From positions 1,736,001 to 1,800,000 of the forward strand of contig NZ_AP027204.1 of the NCBI RefSeq assembly GCF_027944005.1: a DNA stretch of 64,000 bases, given 5' to 3'. Each line of letters begins with the position of its first letter. Positions within the stretch are counted from its first letter, which is position 1. The stretch comes from Polynucleobacter sp. SHI8 (GTDB lineage Bacteria; Pseudomonadota; Gammaproteobacteria; Burkholderiales; Burkholderiaceae). Below, piece by piece: positions 25,960 to 35,051 of the stretch. The position numbers and the translations under genes were made by a program. Below the pieces are notes generated by a model. That model had not been told where the DNA came from. It searched no databases and was given only the letters and a program-made list of their open reading frames with translations.

Positions 25960-26937
25960 ATGAATCGAAGACTATTTCATCAAGGTGGCATTTCTGCTCT
26001 TTTAGGCTTAACTTTTCCTTGGTCAACTCAAGCGGCTTCTTGGCCCAATAAACCCATTAGGTGGATAGTGCCCTATGCTCCTGGCGGCCTGAGTGATGTC
26101 ACCACACGAATTGTGGTTCAAAAAATAATAGAAAATACCGGTTGGCAAATAGTGATTGAAAACAAGCCTGGAGCCAATGCTTTAATTGGCTCTGAATATG
26201 TTGCGCGAGCGAATCCAGACGGCTATACCTTTTTAACGGTTTTGGCAGCCCACTCGGTTAACCCAACACTCTATGCAGGGACACTATCATTCGATCCTCT
26301 AAAAAGTCTCACACCCATCTCATTGGTTGGGATTACCCCCCTATTATTGACGGTCAGTAATGCCCTTCCAGTTAAAGACTTAAAAGAATTCATCGCTTAT
26401 GCAAAAGCAAATCCTGGAAAACTTTCCTATGGATCCTCTGGTATTGGAGCTGCCGCTCATATGGCAACCGAACTTTTTAAGATGAAAACCAATATCGAGA
26501 TGACGCATGTGCCATACAAAGGATCTGCTTTAGCTCTTCAAGATTTAATGGGCAATAATATTCAAGTTTTTATAGATACACCACCCACTCTCATGCCACA
26601 AGTCAGGGCAGGGAAAATTAAATCAATTGCTATCATGTCACATCATCGCATCTCGAGCGCTCCTGAAGTGCCAACGATGCTTGAAGCAGCTGGATTAGAT
26701 CTTGAGTCAAGTACATGGTCGATGTTTTTATCACGCTCAGGCACGCCAAAAGATATCATTGACCGTGTTGCTTTGGAAACAAAACGCGCTGTTAACTCTC
26801 CCGAGTTGAAGGCACGGTTTGAGCAATTAGGTATCGATCCTTATGGCAATACTCCAGAAGAAGCAAATATATTTTTAAATAGTGAAGTATCTAAAATGGC
26901 TACGATTATTCAGTCCAAAAACATCAAACCTGAATAA
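25960..26937 (+). CDS. Bug/TctC-family periplasmic solute-binding protein
   Basis: This 325-residue exported receptor starts with an RR-containing leader (MNRRLFHQGGISALLGL) and AASWPNKPIRWIVPYAPGG. It retains IENKPGANALIG, MTHVPYKGSALALQDLMG and PTMLEAAGLD. It is divergent from the molybdenum hydroxylase operon with 141 bp between, so shared regulation is likely. A second Bug gene follows after 17 bp. Tripartite transporter membrane subunits are missing. Confidence 0.92.
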   Translation: MNRRLFHQGGISALLGLTFPWSTQAASWPNKPIRWIVPYAPGGLSDVTTRIVVQKIIENTGWQIVIENKPGANALIGSEYVARANPDGYTFLTVLAAHSVNPTLYAGTLSFDPLKSLTPISLVGITPLLLTVSNALPVKDLKEFIAYAKANPGKLSYGSSGIGAAAHMATELFKMKTNIEMTHVPYKGSALALQDLMGNNIQVFIDTPPTLMPQVRAGKIKSIAIMSHHRISSAPEVPTMLEAAGLDLESSTWSMFLSRSGTPKDIIDRVALETKRAVNSPELKARFEQLGIDPYGNTPEEANIFLNSEVSKMATIIQSKNIKPE

Positions 26938-26954
26938 ATTTCTTTAGGAAAAAT

Positions 26955-27917
26955 ATGATCAAAATGCTACAACAATCGTTTCTTTTACTGACTTTCTTTA
27001 CAAGTTTTTGCTTTGGTCAGAACTACCCTAATAGGCCTATTACTTTGGTAGTTCCTCAAGCGGCAGCAGGCACGAATGATATTGTTGCTCGTACCATTGC
27101 TCCTGCCTTGGGAGAGGCCCTAAAGACTTCAATCGTAGTAGAAAATCGCCCGGGTGCGGGTGGCAATATCGGCACGCAAAGTGTAGCTAAAGGTTCGAAG
27201 GATGGTTATACACTTTTACTAACCATCAATAGTGCTCAAGCGATTAATCCAGCCTTGTATAAAAATCCTGGCTTTGATCCAATCAATGATTTTGTATTTT
27301 TGTCTTATATTGGATCAACGCCGTATGTATTAGTCTCGCCTCCAAACTCGCCTTTAAAATCATTTGCAGATGTGATCTCAACAGCAAGAAAAAAACCAGG
27401 TGAACTCTCTTATGCCTCTGCAGGGAATGGCACGATTAGTCACCTTCTCGGAGCCATGCTCAATAACAGTGCAAATGTTGATATGCAGCACATACCCTAT
27501 AAGGGTGTATCCCCAGCAATTAATGATGTACTTGGGGGCCAAATTCCATTAGCTTTTGCTAGTCTACCTTCAGCGCTTACTTATATCCGCTCGGGAAAGC
27601 TTCATGGTTTAGCAATTAGTTCCCCTAGAAGATCTTCTTTAGCTCCAGAAATTCCTGCAATTGCTGAAACCTACCCTGATTGTGTTGGTGAGGTATGGGT
27701 TGGTCTATTTGCTCCCCATGGAGTATCTGCAGAGGTTGGCAAGACGATTCAAGTTGCAATGGAAAAAGCTCTAACTCAACCTGATCTGCGTGAAAAATTA
27801 ATTGCACAGGGCTTAGACATCACTCCCGTTCCCGCAAGTCAACTGAATACAAAGCTAAGAGATGAAATCACCAAATGGAAAAAAATCGTAAAAGACTCTG
27901 GGGCACAACTTGATTAA
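26955..27917 (+). CDS. Bug/TctC-family periplasmic solute-binding protein
   Basis: This 320-residue exported receptor has a signal peptide ending CFGQ, then NYPNRPITLVVPQAAAGTND, ENRPGAGGNIGTQSVAK, MQHIPYKGVSPAINDVLGG and a PAIAETYPD segment. It is the second of two adjacent receptor genes and has clearly diverged from the first, so the two probably bind different ligands. Its stop overlaps the end of a convergent gene by 4 bp. Confidence 0.92.
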   Translation: MIKMLQQSFLLLTFFTSFCFGQNYPNRPITLVVPQAAAGTNDIVARTIAPALGEALKTSIVVENRPGAGGNIGTQSVAKGSKDGYTLLLTINSAQAINPALYKNPGFDPINDFVFLSYIGSTPYVLVSPPNSPLKSFADVISTARKKPGELSYASAGNGTISHLLGAMLNNSANVDMQHIPYKGVSPAINDVLGGQIPLAFASLPSALTYIRSGKLHGLAISSPRRSSLAPEIPAIAETYPDCVGEVWVGLFAPHGVSAEVGKTIQVAMEKALTQPDLREKLIAQGLDITPVPASQLNTKLRDEITKWKKIVKDSGAQLD

Positions 27918-28267
27918 TTACAGTTTCTAAAAGCCCCAAGTTGTAACTGACTAATCTTGACCCATCCAACCAGAGGACCATTTAAAAACTGGGGACCGCC
28001 CGTCGCACGAAGCTTGACCCAATTTCCCTTCTTTTCAACTACCCAATAATAATTAGGATCGTTGTTGATTGTTTTGATTGGAGATGTATCGCTGGGATTA
28101 GCATAAATGCTGATGGGTAAACTTTTACCACTTTTATCGGACTTGGCCCAACCGCATGAACCGTTACTACCGTTCTCTTGCCAGTCAGGAATATTCTGCG
28201 CCAACGCCGAAGATACCATTACATAAAAGGAAAGAATGACTAATACCGCTTTAGAAAAGTTCATCAT
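27914..28267 (-). CDS. Secreted SH3-like domain protein
   Basis: This 117-residue protein has a signal peptide (FSKAVLVILSFYVMVSSALAQ). A single bacterial SH3-like domain follows: ISIYANPSDTSPIKTI, YYWVVEKKGNWVKLR and GWVKISQLQ. Two cysteines (CGW and the C-terminal RNCN) may form a disulphide. Such domains commonly bind peptidoglycan or act as periplasmic binding modules. The function is not known. Confidence 0.7.
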   Translation of the reverse strand: MMNFSKAVLVILSFYVMVSSALAQNIPDWQENGSNGSCGWAKSDKSGKSLPISIYANPSDTSPIKTINNDPNYYWVVEKKGNWVKLRATGGPQFLNGPLVGWVKISQLQLGAFRNCN

Positions 28268-28325
28268 TGATTCGAAATTTAGATTATTTCTTGCCGGATC
28301 AGTAAACGGCTATTGGATACAACAA

Positions 28326-28610
28326 CTACCAAAAACTACGTTTTACTTTTTGTAGATCATCGAAAAAGTGTTCGACATTTTTTTGCTTTTTTTCTAACTC
28401 TTTTTTCTCAGCTTCAGCCTCAAGTTGCTGTTGTAACTCATTTTTAAGCGCAGCTTGCAATGGGGAATTAGGCGGTGGGTTTTCACGGTCACGTGCCTCT
28501 TTCTCCCTTGCTTGAATTAACTTGGAGCAGTTAGCACAGGTGGAAAGTCCTCGCTCTTTCCTTTCGGAAGATAACGGTTGTAAACAATTCTTACAAACTT
28601 TTGCCTGCAT
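28326..28610 (-). CDS. Small zinc-ribbon and coiled-coil protein
   Basis: This 94-residue protein has an N-terminal pair of CxxC motifs (CKNC and CANC, about 17 residues apart) consistent with a zinc ribbon. A highly charged Glu/Lys/Gln-rich helix follows (about residues 55-80), likely coiled coil. I do not recognise the family. It stands alone between a secreted protein gene and serS. Confidence 0.55.
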   Translation of the reverse strand: MQAKVCKNCLQPLSSERKERGLSTCANCSKLIQAREKEARDRENPPPNSPLQAALKNELQQQLEAEAEKKELEKKQKNVEHFFDDLQKVKRSFW

Positions 28611-28977
28611 ATAATAGTTCTTTTCGCTAGAAGTTAAGTAATATTTCTTTTGTTACATTAAGATAACCTAAGATTTAAACTTAGTATTTTTGATAATAAT
28701 TCATAAAGAAAATAAAAGCAACTTTAGTAAACATTTGCAAGTAAAAAGCGTTTCTTTTCAACAACTTTCATATTAGTTCTAATTTAGAATCAATTACAGT
28801 CGCAATACCCCTCCAATTAATTACTCAATTCAATACTATTATTATTTTTATAATTTAATGAATGGCTCAAAACAAAAATACTGTAAACCCCGAGGATGGA
28901 CTGATACTGTCATTTTCAATCAAGTCATTATTCCTTGGACAATGAACTTCTTGAAGAACTAAAAAACCAAACTCTAA
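28611..28977. other. AT-rich intergenic region
   Basis: These 367 bp lie between the zinc-ribbon gene and the serS stop. I see no gene, repeat or convincing terminator. A 34-codon open frame near 28859 has no recognisable features and no ribosome-binding site. Confidence 0.6.
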
Positions 28978-30300
28978 CTAACCCGTGGGTGGCATTAATA
29001 CAGTAAGGCCACCCATGTAAGCTTGTAAATTAGACGGAATACGAATACTTCCATCTTCTTGTTGATTGTTTTCAATAAGTGCCACTAAGCAACGACCAAT
29101 CGCTAAACCAGAACCATTGAGTGTATGAATTAACTCCGGCTTGCCTTGCCCGTCTTTAAATCTCGCTTGCATTCTTCGCGCCTGAAAATCCCCCATAGTG
29201 GAACAAGAACTAATTTCGCGATAGGTATTTTGCGATGGAACCCAGGCCTCTAAATCATAGGTCTTCATACTTCCAAAACCCATATCGCCTGTGCACAATA
29301 GTATTTTTCGATATGGAATTTCTAAACCCTCTAAAACTGCTTGAGCATGCTCGGTTAATTTCTCAAGAGCTTCTAAAGAATCTTGTGGTTTTACAAAATG
29401 CACCAATTCCACTTTTTCAAATTGATGTTGACGTATCATGCCTCGGACGTCTCGGCCATAGCTTCCTGCTTCAGATCTAAAACAAGGTGTGTGAGCGACA
29501 TATTGCTTGGGTAATTCCTGAGCCTGAAAAATATGGTCTCGAGCCAAATTGGTCACCGGGACTTCAGCAGTTGGTATAAGGTAAAAATTTTCAACTGATT
29601 CATCTTCTTCTTGATCTGTCACAGTTTCAGAAATTTTTCTTGGAACTTTAAATAAATCTTCTTCAAATTTTGGCAGTTGACCTGTGCCGCGCATGGATTG
29701 GGCATTCACAATTAAGGGTACATTGATCTCTTCATAGCCATGCTGTGTTGTATGTAAATCCAACATATATTGAGCAAGAGCTCGGTGAAGTTTGGCAATT
29801 GCTCCTTTCAGAACAACAAACCTAGAGCCGGTAATTTTGGTTGCCGAAGTAAAATCAAGCCCATGTAATGCCCCTAAATCAACATGGTCTTTAATCTCAA
29901 ACGCAAAGCTTGGGGTATCTCCCCAGCGTTTAATTTCGACATTATCATTCTCATCTTTACCTTCAGGTACTGTCTCATGCGGCAAATTAGGGATACCCAT
30001 CATGAAATCAGCTATTTCTTTTTGTAATACATCTAGGCTCTGACTAGCTTTACTAAGCAACTCATTACAGTTTATGGAATCAGCCATTTCTACAGCAGCA
30101 TCTTCCCCCTTCGATTTCTTCATGCCAATACTTTTTGCCAACTGATTACGCTTAGCTTGCAATTCCTCTGCATGAGCTTGAAGTGTTTTTCTTTCCACTT
30201 CAAGCTCACTATATTTCGTAACATCTAAAATAAACTTCCGCTTTGCCAACTGGGCAGCAACACTATTAACGTCTTTGCGAAGTAATTGTGGATCAATCAT
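28978..30300 (-). CDS. serS: Seryl-tRNA synthetase
   Basis: This 440-residue class II aminoacyl-tRNA synthetase starts with an N-terminal antiparallel coiled-coil arm (about residues 30-105) that grips the serine tRNA variable arm. Motif 2 is in TPCFRSEAGSYGRDVRG and motif 3 in LNGSGLAIGRCLVALIEN. It charges both tRNA-Ser genes in this window. It is followed on the same strand upstream by lolA and ftsK, a common betaproteobacterial order. Confidence 0.98.
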   Translation of the reverse strand: MIDPQLLRKDVNSVAAQLAKRKFILDVTKYSELEVERKTLQAHAEELQAKRNQLAKSIGMKKSKGEDAAVEMADSINCNELLSKASQSLDVLQKEIADFMMGIPNLPHETVPEGKDENDNVEIKRWGDTPSFAFEIKDHVDLGALHGLDFTSATKITGSRFVVLKGAIAKLHRALAQYMLDLHTTQHGYEEINVPLIVNAQSMRGTGQLPKFEEDLFKVPRKISETVTDQEEDESVENFYLIPTAEVPVTNLARDHIFQAQELPKQYVAHTPCFRSEAGSYGRDVRGMIRQHQFEKVELVHFVKPQDSLEALEKLTEHAQAVLEGLEIPYRKILLCTGDMGFGSMKTYDLEAWVPSQNTYREISSCSTMGDFQARRMQARFKDGQGKPELIHTLNGSGLAIGRCLVALIENNQQEDGSIRIPSNLQAYMGGLTVLMPPTG

Positions 30301-30326
30301 GGTTATTCAATCTAACAAAAATAGAA

Positions 30327-30974
30327 TTAAGGAAGTTTGACAATATCTGCCCCATTAGGAGCTTTAAAAACAAACTCTCCAGGTGATACTGAAATATTGG
30401 TTTTAATATTGGTAAATGTTAACAAAACTACGTTACCAAAGTTATCTCGAAGCTCCATCGCTTGAGGTAGGTTGTTAGACATTCCAATACCAATTTTGCT
30501 ATAAGGAATATCATTCGATCCCTGCTTACTCACTTTGGGTGATAACTCAACCCAAGTTAAATTACCTTTTTCCCCAACCAATTGAAGCTCAAAATACTGG
30601 TCAAGAGGTGTATCGCCGAACAAAATGGCGGCAGGTGTTGTTGCCAACGCTTGGTTAGCGGAACGATATGTAACTTGATTTAAATCTTTATCCCACATCG
30701 CTAACTGCTTACCATCTGCAAGCATTTTTTGTTCATAAGGCTTTAAAACTGTCCATACGAATTTACCTGGTCTTGAAAAAACAAAATTTCCAGATAGTTC
30801 TTTATTGATTTTGAGCTTGCCATCACTCCCTTGACTGACCTGTTGTTGAACAAAATCTCCAGACGAACTTTTTGTGTTCCTAGAGAAATTTTTTAACTGC
30901 TCGATAGCATCCATGGGCCAGGCCAAATGGCAAATCAATAAACCAGCAATAAAAATTCCAATTTTCTTTAACAT
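30327..30974 (-). CDS. lolA: Outer-membrane lipoprotein carrier protein
   Basis: This 215-residue periplasmic chaperone shuttles lipoproteins from LolCDE to LolB. It has a signal peptide (KKIGIFIAGLLICHLAW), then GDFVQQQ, ELSGNFVFSRPGKFVWTVLKPYEQ and a WDKDLNQVTYRS strand, all typical of LolA. AGGATGTT precedes the ATG and the ftsK stop lies 6 bp upstream, so it is expressed with ftsK. Confidence 0.95.
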   Translation of the reverse strand: MLKKIGIFIAGLLICHLAWPMDAIEQLKNFSRNTKSSSGDFVQQQVSQGSDGKLKINKELSGNFVFSRPGKFVWTVLKPYEQKMLADGKQLAMWDKDLNQVTYRSANQALATTPAAILFGDTPLDQYFELQLVGEKGNLTWVELSPKVSKQGSNDIPYSKIGIGMSNNLPQAMELRDNFGNVVLLTFTNIKTNISVSPGEFVFKAPNGADIVKLP

Positions 30975-30980
30975 AACATC

Positions 30981-33332
30981 CTATTTGGTTGCTGAAGAAG
31001 ATGTCAAAATTTCTCTTGTTCCTGATCCTGACATTTTAGAAACTAATCCCGCTTTTTCCATGTCTTCTAATAATCTTGCTGCTCGGTTGTACCCAATACG
31101 CAAATGACGCTGTACAAGGGAAATCGAGGCACGTTTGTTTTCTAAAATAATCGCAACAGCCTGATCATAGAGTGGGTCAGCTTCGCCACCAGCATCTTCA
31201 CCAAATCCACCTTCAGAACTTTCAGCAGGTCCATCAATGATTTCATCGATGTAATTAGGAGTACTGCGCTCTTTAAGCCAATCAACTACTCGTTGCACTT
31301 CATTGTCAGAGACAAATGCTCCATGTGCACGAATGGGTTGGCCCGTACCTGGTGGCATATACAACATATCTCCCATACCTAATAAGCTTTCAGCCCCCTG
31401 CTGATCAAGAATGGTACGACTATCAATTCGGCTACTCACTTGAAATGATAAGCGGGTAGGCACATTGGCTTTAATCAATCCTGTAATCACATCCACACTT
31501 GGACGCTGTGTAGCTAAAATCAAATGGATTCCTGCAGCGCGCGCTTTTTGTGCGATACGTGCAATTAACTCTTCTAGTTTTTTACCAACTACCATCATTA
31601 AATCTGCCAACTCATCAATTACAATCACAATCGTTGGCGCTTTATGTAATGGCTCAGGATCTTCAGGAGTCAAACTAAATGGATTAAATAAATGGGTACC
31701 AGCTTCCTCTGCTTCCATGATTTTTTTATTAAAGCCAGCAAGATTACGCACGCCAAATTTACTCATTAATTTATAACGGCGATCCATCTCCTTCACTGCC
31801 CATTGCAGCGCATTAGAGGCTTGCTTCATGTCAGTAACCACAGGCGTTAATAAATGGGGGATATCTTCATACATCGCCATTTCTAGCATTTTGGGATCAA
31901 TCAAAATCAACCTAACCTCATCCGGCTTTGCTTTGAAAAGTAGCGATAAAATCATGGCGTTAATACCCACTGATTTACCTGATCCTGTGGTACCAGCTAC
32001 TAACATATGTGGCATCTTTGCCAAATCAGCCACCATGGGCTGACCGGAGATGTCTTTACCTAATGCCAATGTCAATAAAGAATGGCTTGAGTTATATATC
32101 TGGGATGTCAAAATTTCAGACAAACTGATCATTTGACGTTTTGGGTTAGGCACTTCAAGACCCATACAAGTTTTGCCAGGAATGGTCTCTACAACCCGTA
32201 ATGCTTGGGTTCCCAGAGCACGATTCAAATCTTTACTTAAATTGACAATTTGACTACCTTTAACACCTAAGGCAGGTTCGATTTCATAACGAGTAATCAC
32301 TGGTCCAGGGTAAGCCGCTACTACTTTAACCTCTACCCCAAAGTCTTTTAACTTACGCTCAATCAGTCGAGAGGTAAATTCCAATGTATCTTCTGAAACA
32401 TTATCAACTTGAACTGGGGATTCATCCAAAAGTGATAAGGGAGGTAATTCAGAGTCAGGAATCTCCTCAAAAAGTATTTGTTGCTTTTCTCGCTCAACCC
32501 GATCACTCTTCTGTATGGCTGGCTCTTGGCGAACTATTTGTATCGGCTCAACATCGTCAATCTTTTCTAATTCTTCTTCCACTAACTCTTCTCGTACTTC
32601 GGCAGCTACTTCACCAATTTTTCGATCCTCAACTGAAGCTTGCTTATTTCGTAACTTCATAAATCCAAGTTCTAATCCGCGACCTACACGCTCCGAAAAT
32701 CCAATCCATGAAAAATGCAGAAATAAGGATAAACCGGCAAATAAGAAAAGAAGTAAAACAAGCGTCGCTCCTGTAAATCCAAGAAGATTTTGCAGAGGAT
32801 CTCCAATCGCCTCGCCCAAGACACCTCCTGGATGATTGGGTAATGGCCAACTCAAAGAATGTAAACGTATGGACTCTAATGCCACACTTGAGCATAAAGT
32901 CATTAAAAAACCCAACCAACGAACCAACCAAGAGTCTTTAATATATTCCTCAGCTGAGACTTCAGCCTCGATCACCCCTTGAAACGAAATTTTCTGCCAT
33001 CCGGAAAGGACCCGTCTTGCAAATAGAACAACCCACCAATAAGCAGATATGCCAAATACAAAAAGGAACAGGTCAGATAAGTATGCTCCAGCTCTACCAC
33101 CGAGATTTTTTACTGCCCCACCTGAATTATTCGACCACGCTGGATCACTTGGATGATAAGTCACAAGAATCAAAATCAATCCTAAACAGGCTGATAAAGA
33201 AATAAACCACCTAATTTCAGATAATAATTTTTGAAAACGTAAGGTATTTTCTGATGGGGTTGAATCTTCCCCATCCAACGGAATGGAGGCTTTTGCGCGC
33301 ACTGATTTTGGTTGAACTATGTTTCGTCCCAT
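30981..33332 (-). CDS. ftsK: DNA translocase FtsK
   Basis: This 783-residue septal DNA pump has four transmembrane helices in the first 215 residues and a short acidic linker. The RecA-like motor has Walker A GTTGSGKSVG near residue 446 and LILIDPKMLEMAMYE as the Walker B region. A C-terminal winged-helix gamma domain (ISLVQRHLRIGYNRAARL) reads KOPS sequences. It coordinates chromosome dimer resolution with division. The linker is much shorter than in E. coli FtsK, as usual for this group. Confidence 0.97.
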   Translation of the reverse strand: MGRNIVQPKSVRAKASIPLDGEDSTPSENTLRFQKLLSEIRWFISLSACLGLILILVTYHPSDPAWSNNSGGAVKNLGGRAGAYLSDLFLFVFGISAYWWVVLFARRVLSGWQKISFQGVIEAEVSAEEYIKDSWLVRWLGFLMTLCSSVALESIRLHSLSWPLPNHPGGVLGEAIGDPLQNLLGFTGATLVLLLFLFAGLSLFLHFSWIGFSERVGRGLELGFMKLRNKQASVEDRKIGEVAAEVREELVEEELEKIDDVEPIQIVRQEPAIQKSDRVEREKQQILFEEIPDSELPPLSLLDESPVQVDNVSEDTLEFTSRLIERKLKDFGVEVKVVAAYPGPVITRYEIEPALGVKGSQIVNLSKDLNRALGTQALRVVETIPGKTCMGLEVPNPKRQMISLSEILTSQIYNSSHSLLTLALGKDISGQPMVADLAKMPHMLVAGTTGSGKSVGINAMILSLLFKAKPDEVRLILIDPKMLEMAMYEDIPHLLTPVVTDMKQASNALQWAVKEMDRRYKLMSKFGVRNLAGFNKKIMEAEEAGTHLFNPFSLTPEDPEPLHKAPTIVIVIDELADLMMVVGKKLEELIARIAQKARAAGIHLILATQRPSVDVITGLIKANVPTRLSFQVSSRIDSRTILDQQGAESLLGMGDMLYMPPGTGQPIRAHGAFVSDNEVQRVVDWLKERSTPNYIDEIIDGPAESSEGGFGEDAGGEADPLYDQAVAIILENKRASISLVQRHLRIGYNRAARLLEDMEKAGLVSKMSGSGTREILTSSSATK

Positions 33333-33426
33333 AGATACTTATTGTAAACCCCTCTGGCGTTTTATTAACATTTTTTAGTACTTTGGGTCATATCACTTAA
33401 AAACTATTTGTCCTTATAATAGGGGA

Positions 33427-34383
33427 ATGAATGAAAATATTGTTAAACACTCCAAATTACTAATTCTTGGCTCAGGGCCTGCTGGCTATACTGCCGCTGT
33501 TTATGCCGCGAGAGCCAATTTAAAACCGGTTCTCATTACAGGTCTGGCTCAAGGTGGTCAATTGATGACAACAACTGATGTTGAGAATTGGCCTGCTGAC
33601 CCACTAGGTGTCCAAGGCCCAGAACTCATGCAGCGGTTTTTAGAACATGCTGAACGTTTTCATACAGAAATTCTTTTTGATCATATTCATACTGCCGCAT
33701 TAACTGAAAAACCCATTCGTTTAGTGGGTGACTCTGGAACTTACACTTGTGACGCTCTGATTATCTCAACAGGTGCATCAGCCCAATATCTTGGTCTCCC
33801 CTCAGAAGAGCAATTTATGGGGCGTGGTGTCTCCGCTTGCGCAACTTGTGATGGCTTTTTCTATAAAAACCAAGACGTCTGTGTCATCGGTGGTGGGAAT
33901 ACCGCGGTTGAAGAAGCTTTATATTTAACTGGTATTGCTAAAAAAGTGATCGTGGTTCACCGTCGTGACAAGTTCCGCGCAGAACCCATTCTCATTGATC
34001 GATTGATGAGTAAAGTTGCCGAAGGTAAAGCTGAAGTTAAATGGCATAGCCAAGTGGATGAGGTATTAGGCGACCAATCTGGTTTAACGGGCGTAAGAAT
34101 CAAAAAAACAGATGGCTCTACTGAGGATTTAACCGTTCAAGGCATGTTTGTCGCAATTGGGCATAAACCAAATACCGATATCTTTGCCGGCCAACTCGAT
34201 ATGGAAGGCGGTTATATAAAAACGCATAGTGGCTTAACCGGAAATGCGACGGCAACCAACATACCTGGTGTTTTCGCTGCAGGTGACGTTCAGGATCATA
34301 TTTATCGTCAAGCTATTACAAGCGCTGGTACAGGATGTATGGCTGCACTGGATGCGCAACGATACTTAGAAGCTTTAGAGTGA
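33427..34383 (+). CDS. trxB: Thioredoxin-disulfide reductase
   Basis: This 318-residue NADPH-dependent flavoenzyme reduces thioredoxin. The FAD motif is LGSGPAGYTAAVYAAR near residue 14, the redox-active dithiol is CATCDG (about residues 138-141), and the NADPH motif is GGGNTAVEEALYL. The C-terminal FAD segment is GVFAAGDVQD. It is divergent from ftsK and ends at a strong intrinsic terminator. AGGGGA precedes the start. Confidence 0.98.
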   Translation: MNENIVKHSKLLILGSGPAGYTAAVYAARANLKPVLITGLAQGGQLMTTTDVENWPADPLGVQGPELMQRFLEHAERFHTEILFDHIHTAALTEKPIRLVGDSGTYTCDALIISTGASAQYLGLPSEEQFMGRGVSACATCDGFFYKNQDVCVIGGGNTAVEEALYLTGIAKKVIVVHRRDKFRAEPILIDRLMSKVAEGKAEVKWHSQVDEVLGDQSGLTGVRIKKTDGSTEDLTVQGMFVAIGHKPNTDIFAGQLDMEGGYIKTHSGLTGNATATNIPGVFAAGDVQDHIYRQAITSAGTGCMAALDAQRYLEALE

Positions 34384-34398
34384 GATGTTCTAGTCTTT

Positions 34399-34427
34399 AA
34401 AAGCCAAGAATCGCTTGGCTTTTTCAT
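34399..34427 (+). terminator. Intrinsic terminator after trxB
   Basis: AAAAGCCAAG (34399-34408) pairs perfectly with CTTGGCTTTT (34414-34423) around a 5-base loop, followed by a T-rich stretch. It lies 16 bp past the trxB stop. Confidence 0.9.
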
Positions 34428-34496
34428 TTTCTGGGAGGGTTTCACTTGATTTTGTTAGAATTTGGCTTTAATACTTAACTAGATTGAATCGAAATT

Positions 34497-35039
34497 ATGA
34501 GTTTAAACAACGTTACTCCTGGCAAAAAAATCCCCGACCTTTTCAATGTCATCATCGAAATTCCGATGAATGCTGACCCAATAAAATACGAAGTTGATAA
34601 AGAGTCTGGTGCTATTTTTGTTGATCGCTTTTTGGGCACTGCGATGCACTACCCCTGCAACTACGGGTATGTTCCTCAAACCATTTCTGATGATGGTGAC
34701 CCGGTAGACGTTTTAGTTATTACTCCTTTCCCTCTCATTCCTGGTGTTGTAGTTTCTTGTCGCGCAATCGGCATCTTCCTGATGGACGATGAAGCTGGTG
34801 GTGACGCAAAAATATTAGCGGTGCCTGAAGATAAAATTTTGCCGCTCTATTCCAATTGGAAAAAGCCCGAAGATTTAAGCCCAATGATTCTCAATCAAAT
34901 CAAACATTTCTTTGAACACTATAAAGATTTGGAACCAGGCAAATGGGTCAAAGTAAAAGGCTGGGAAGGTCCTGAAGCTGCTCAACAAGAACTCCTGCAA
35001 GGTATTAAGCGCTATCAAACTGAATCTTCTTCTCAGTAA
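34497..35039 (+). CDS. ppa: Inorganic pyrophosphatase
   Basis: This 180-residue family I soluble pyrophosphatase hydrolyses PPi from biosynthesis. The metal-binding signature DGDPVDVLV is near residue 65, with IEIPMNADPIKYEVDK, HYPCNYGYVPQT and a C-terminal WVKVKGWEG. It precedes nadE, whose reaction makes PPi, by 12 bp. Confidence 0.97.
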   Translation: MSLNNVTPGKKIPDLFNVIIEIPMNADPIKYEVDKESGAIFVDRFLGTAMHYPCNYGYVPQTISDDGDPVDVLVITPFPLIPGVVVSCRAIGIFLMDDEAGGDAKILAVPEDKILPLYSNWKKPEDLSPMILNQIKHFFEHYKDLEPGKWVKVKGWEGPEAAQQELLQGIKRYQTESSSQ

Positions 35040-35051
35040 TCTTCAATCGCT

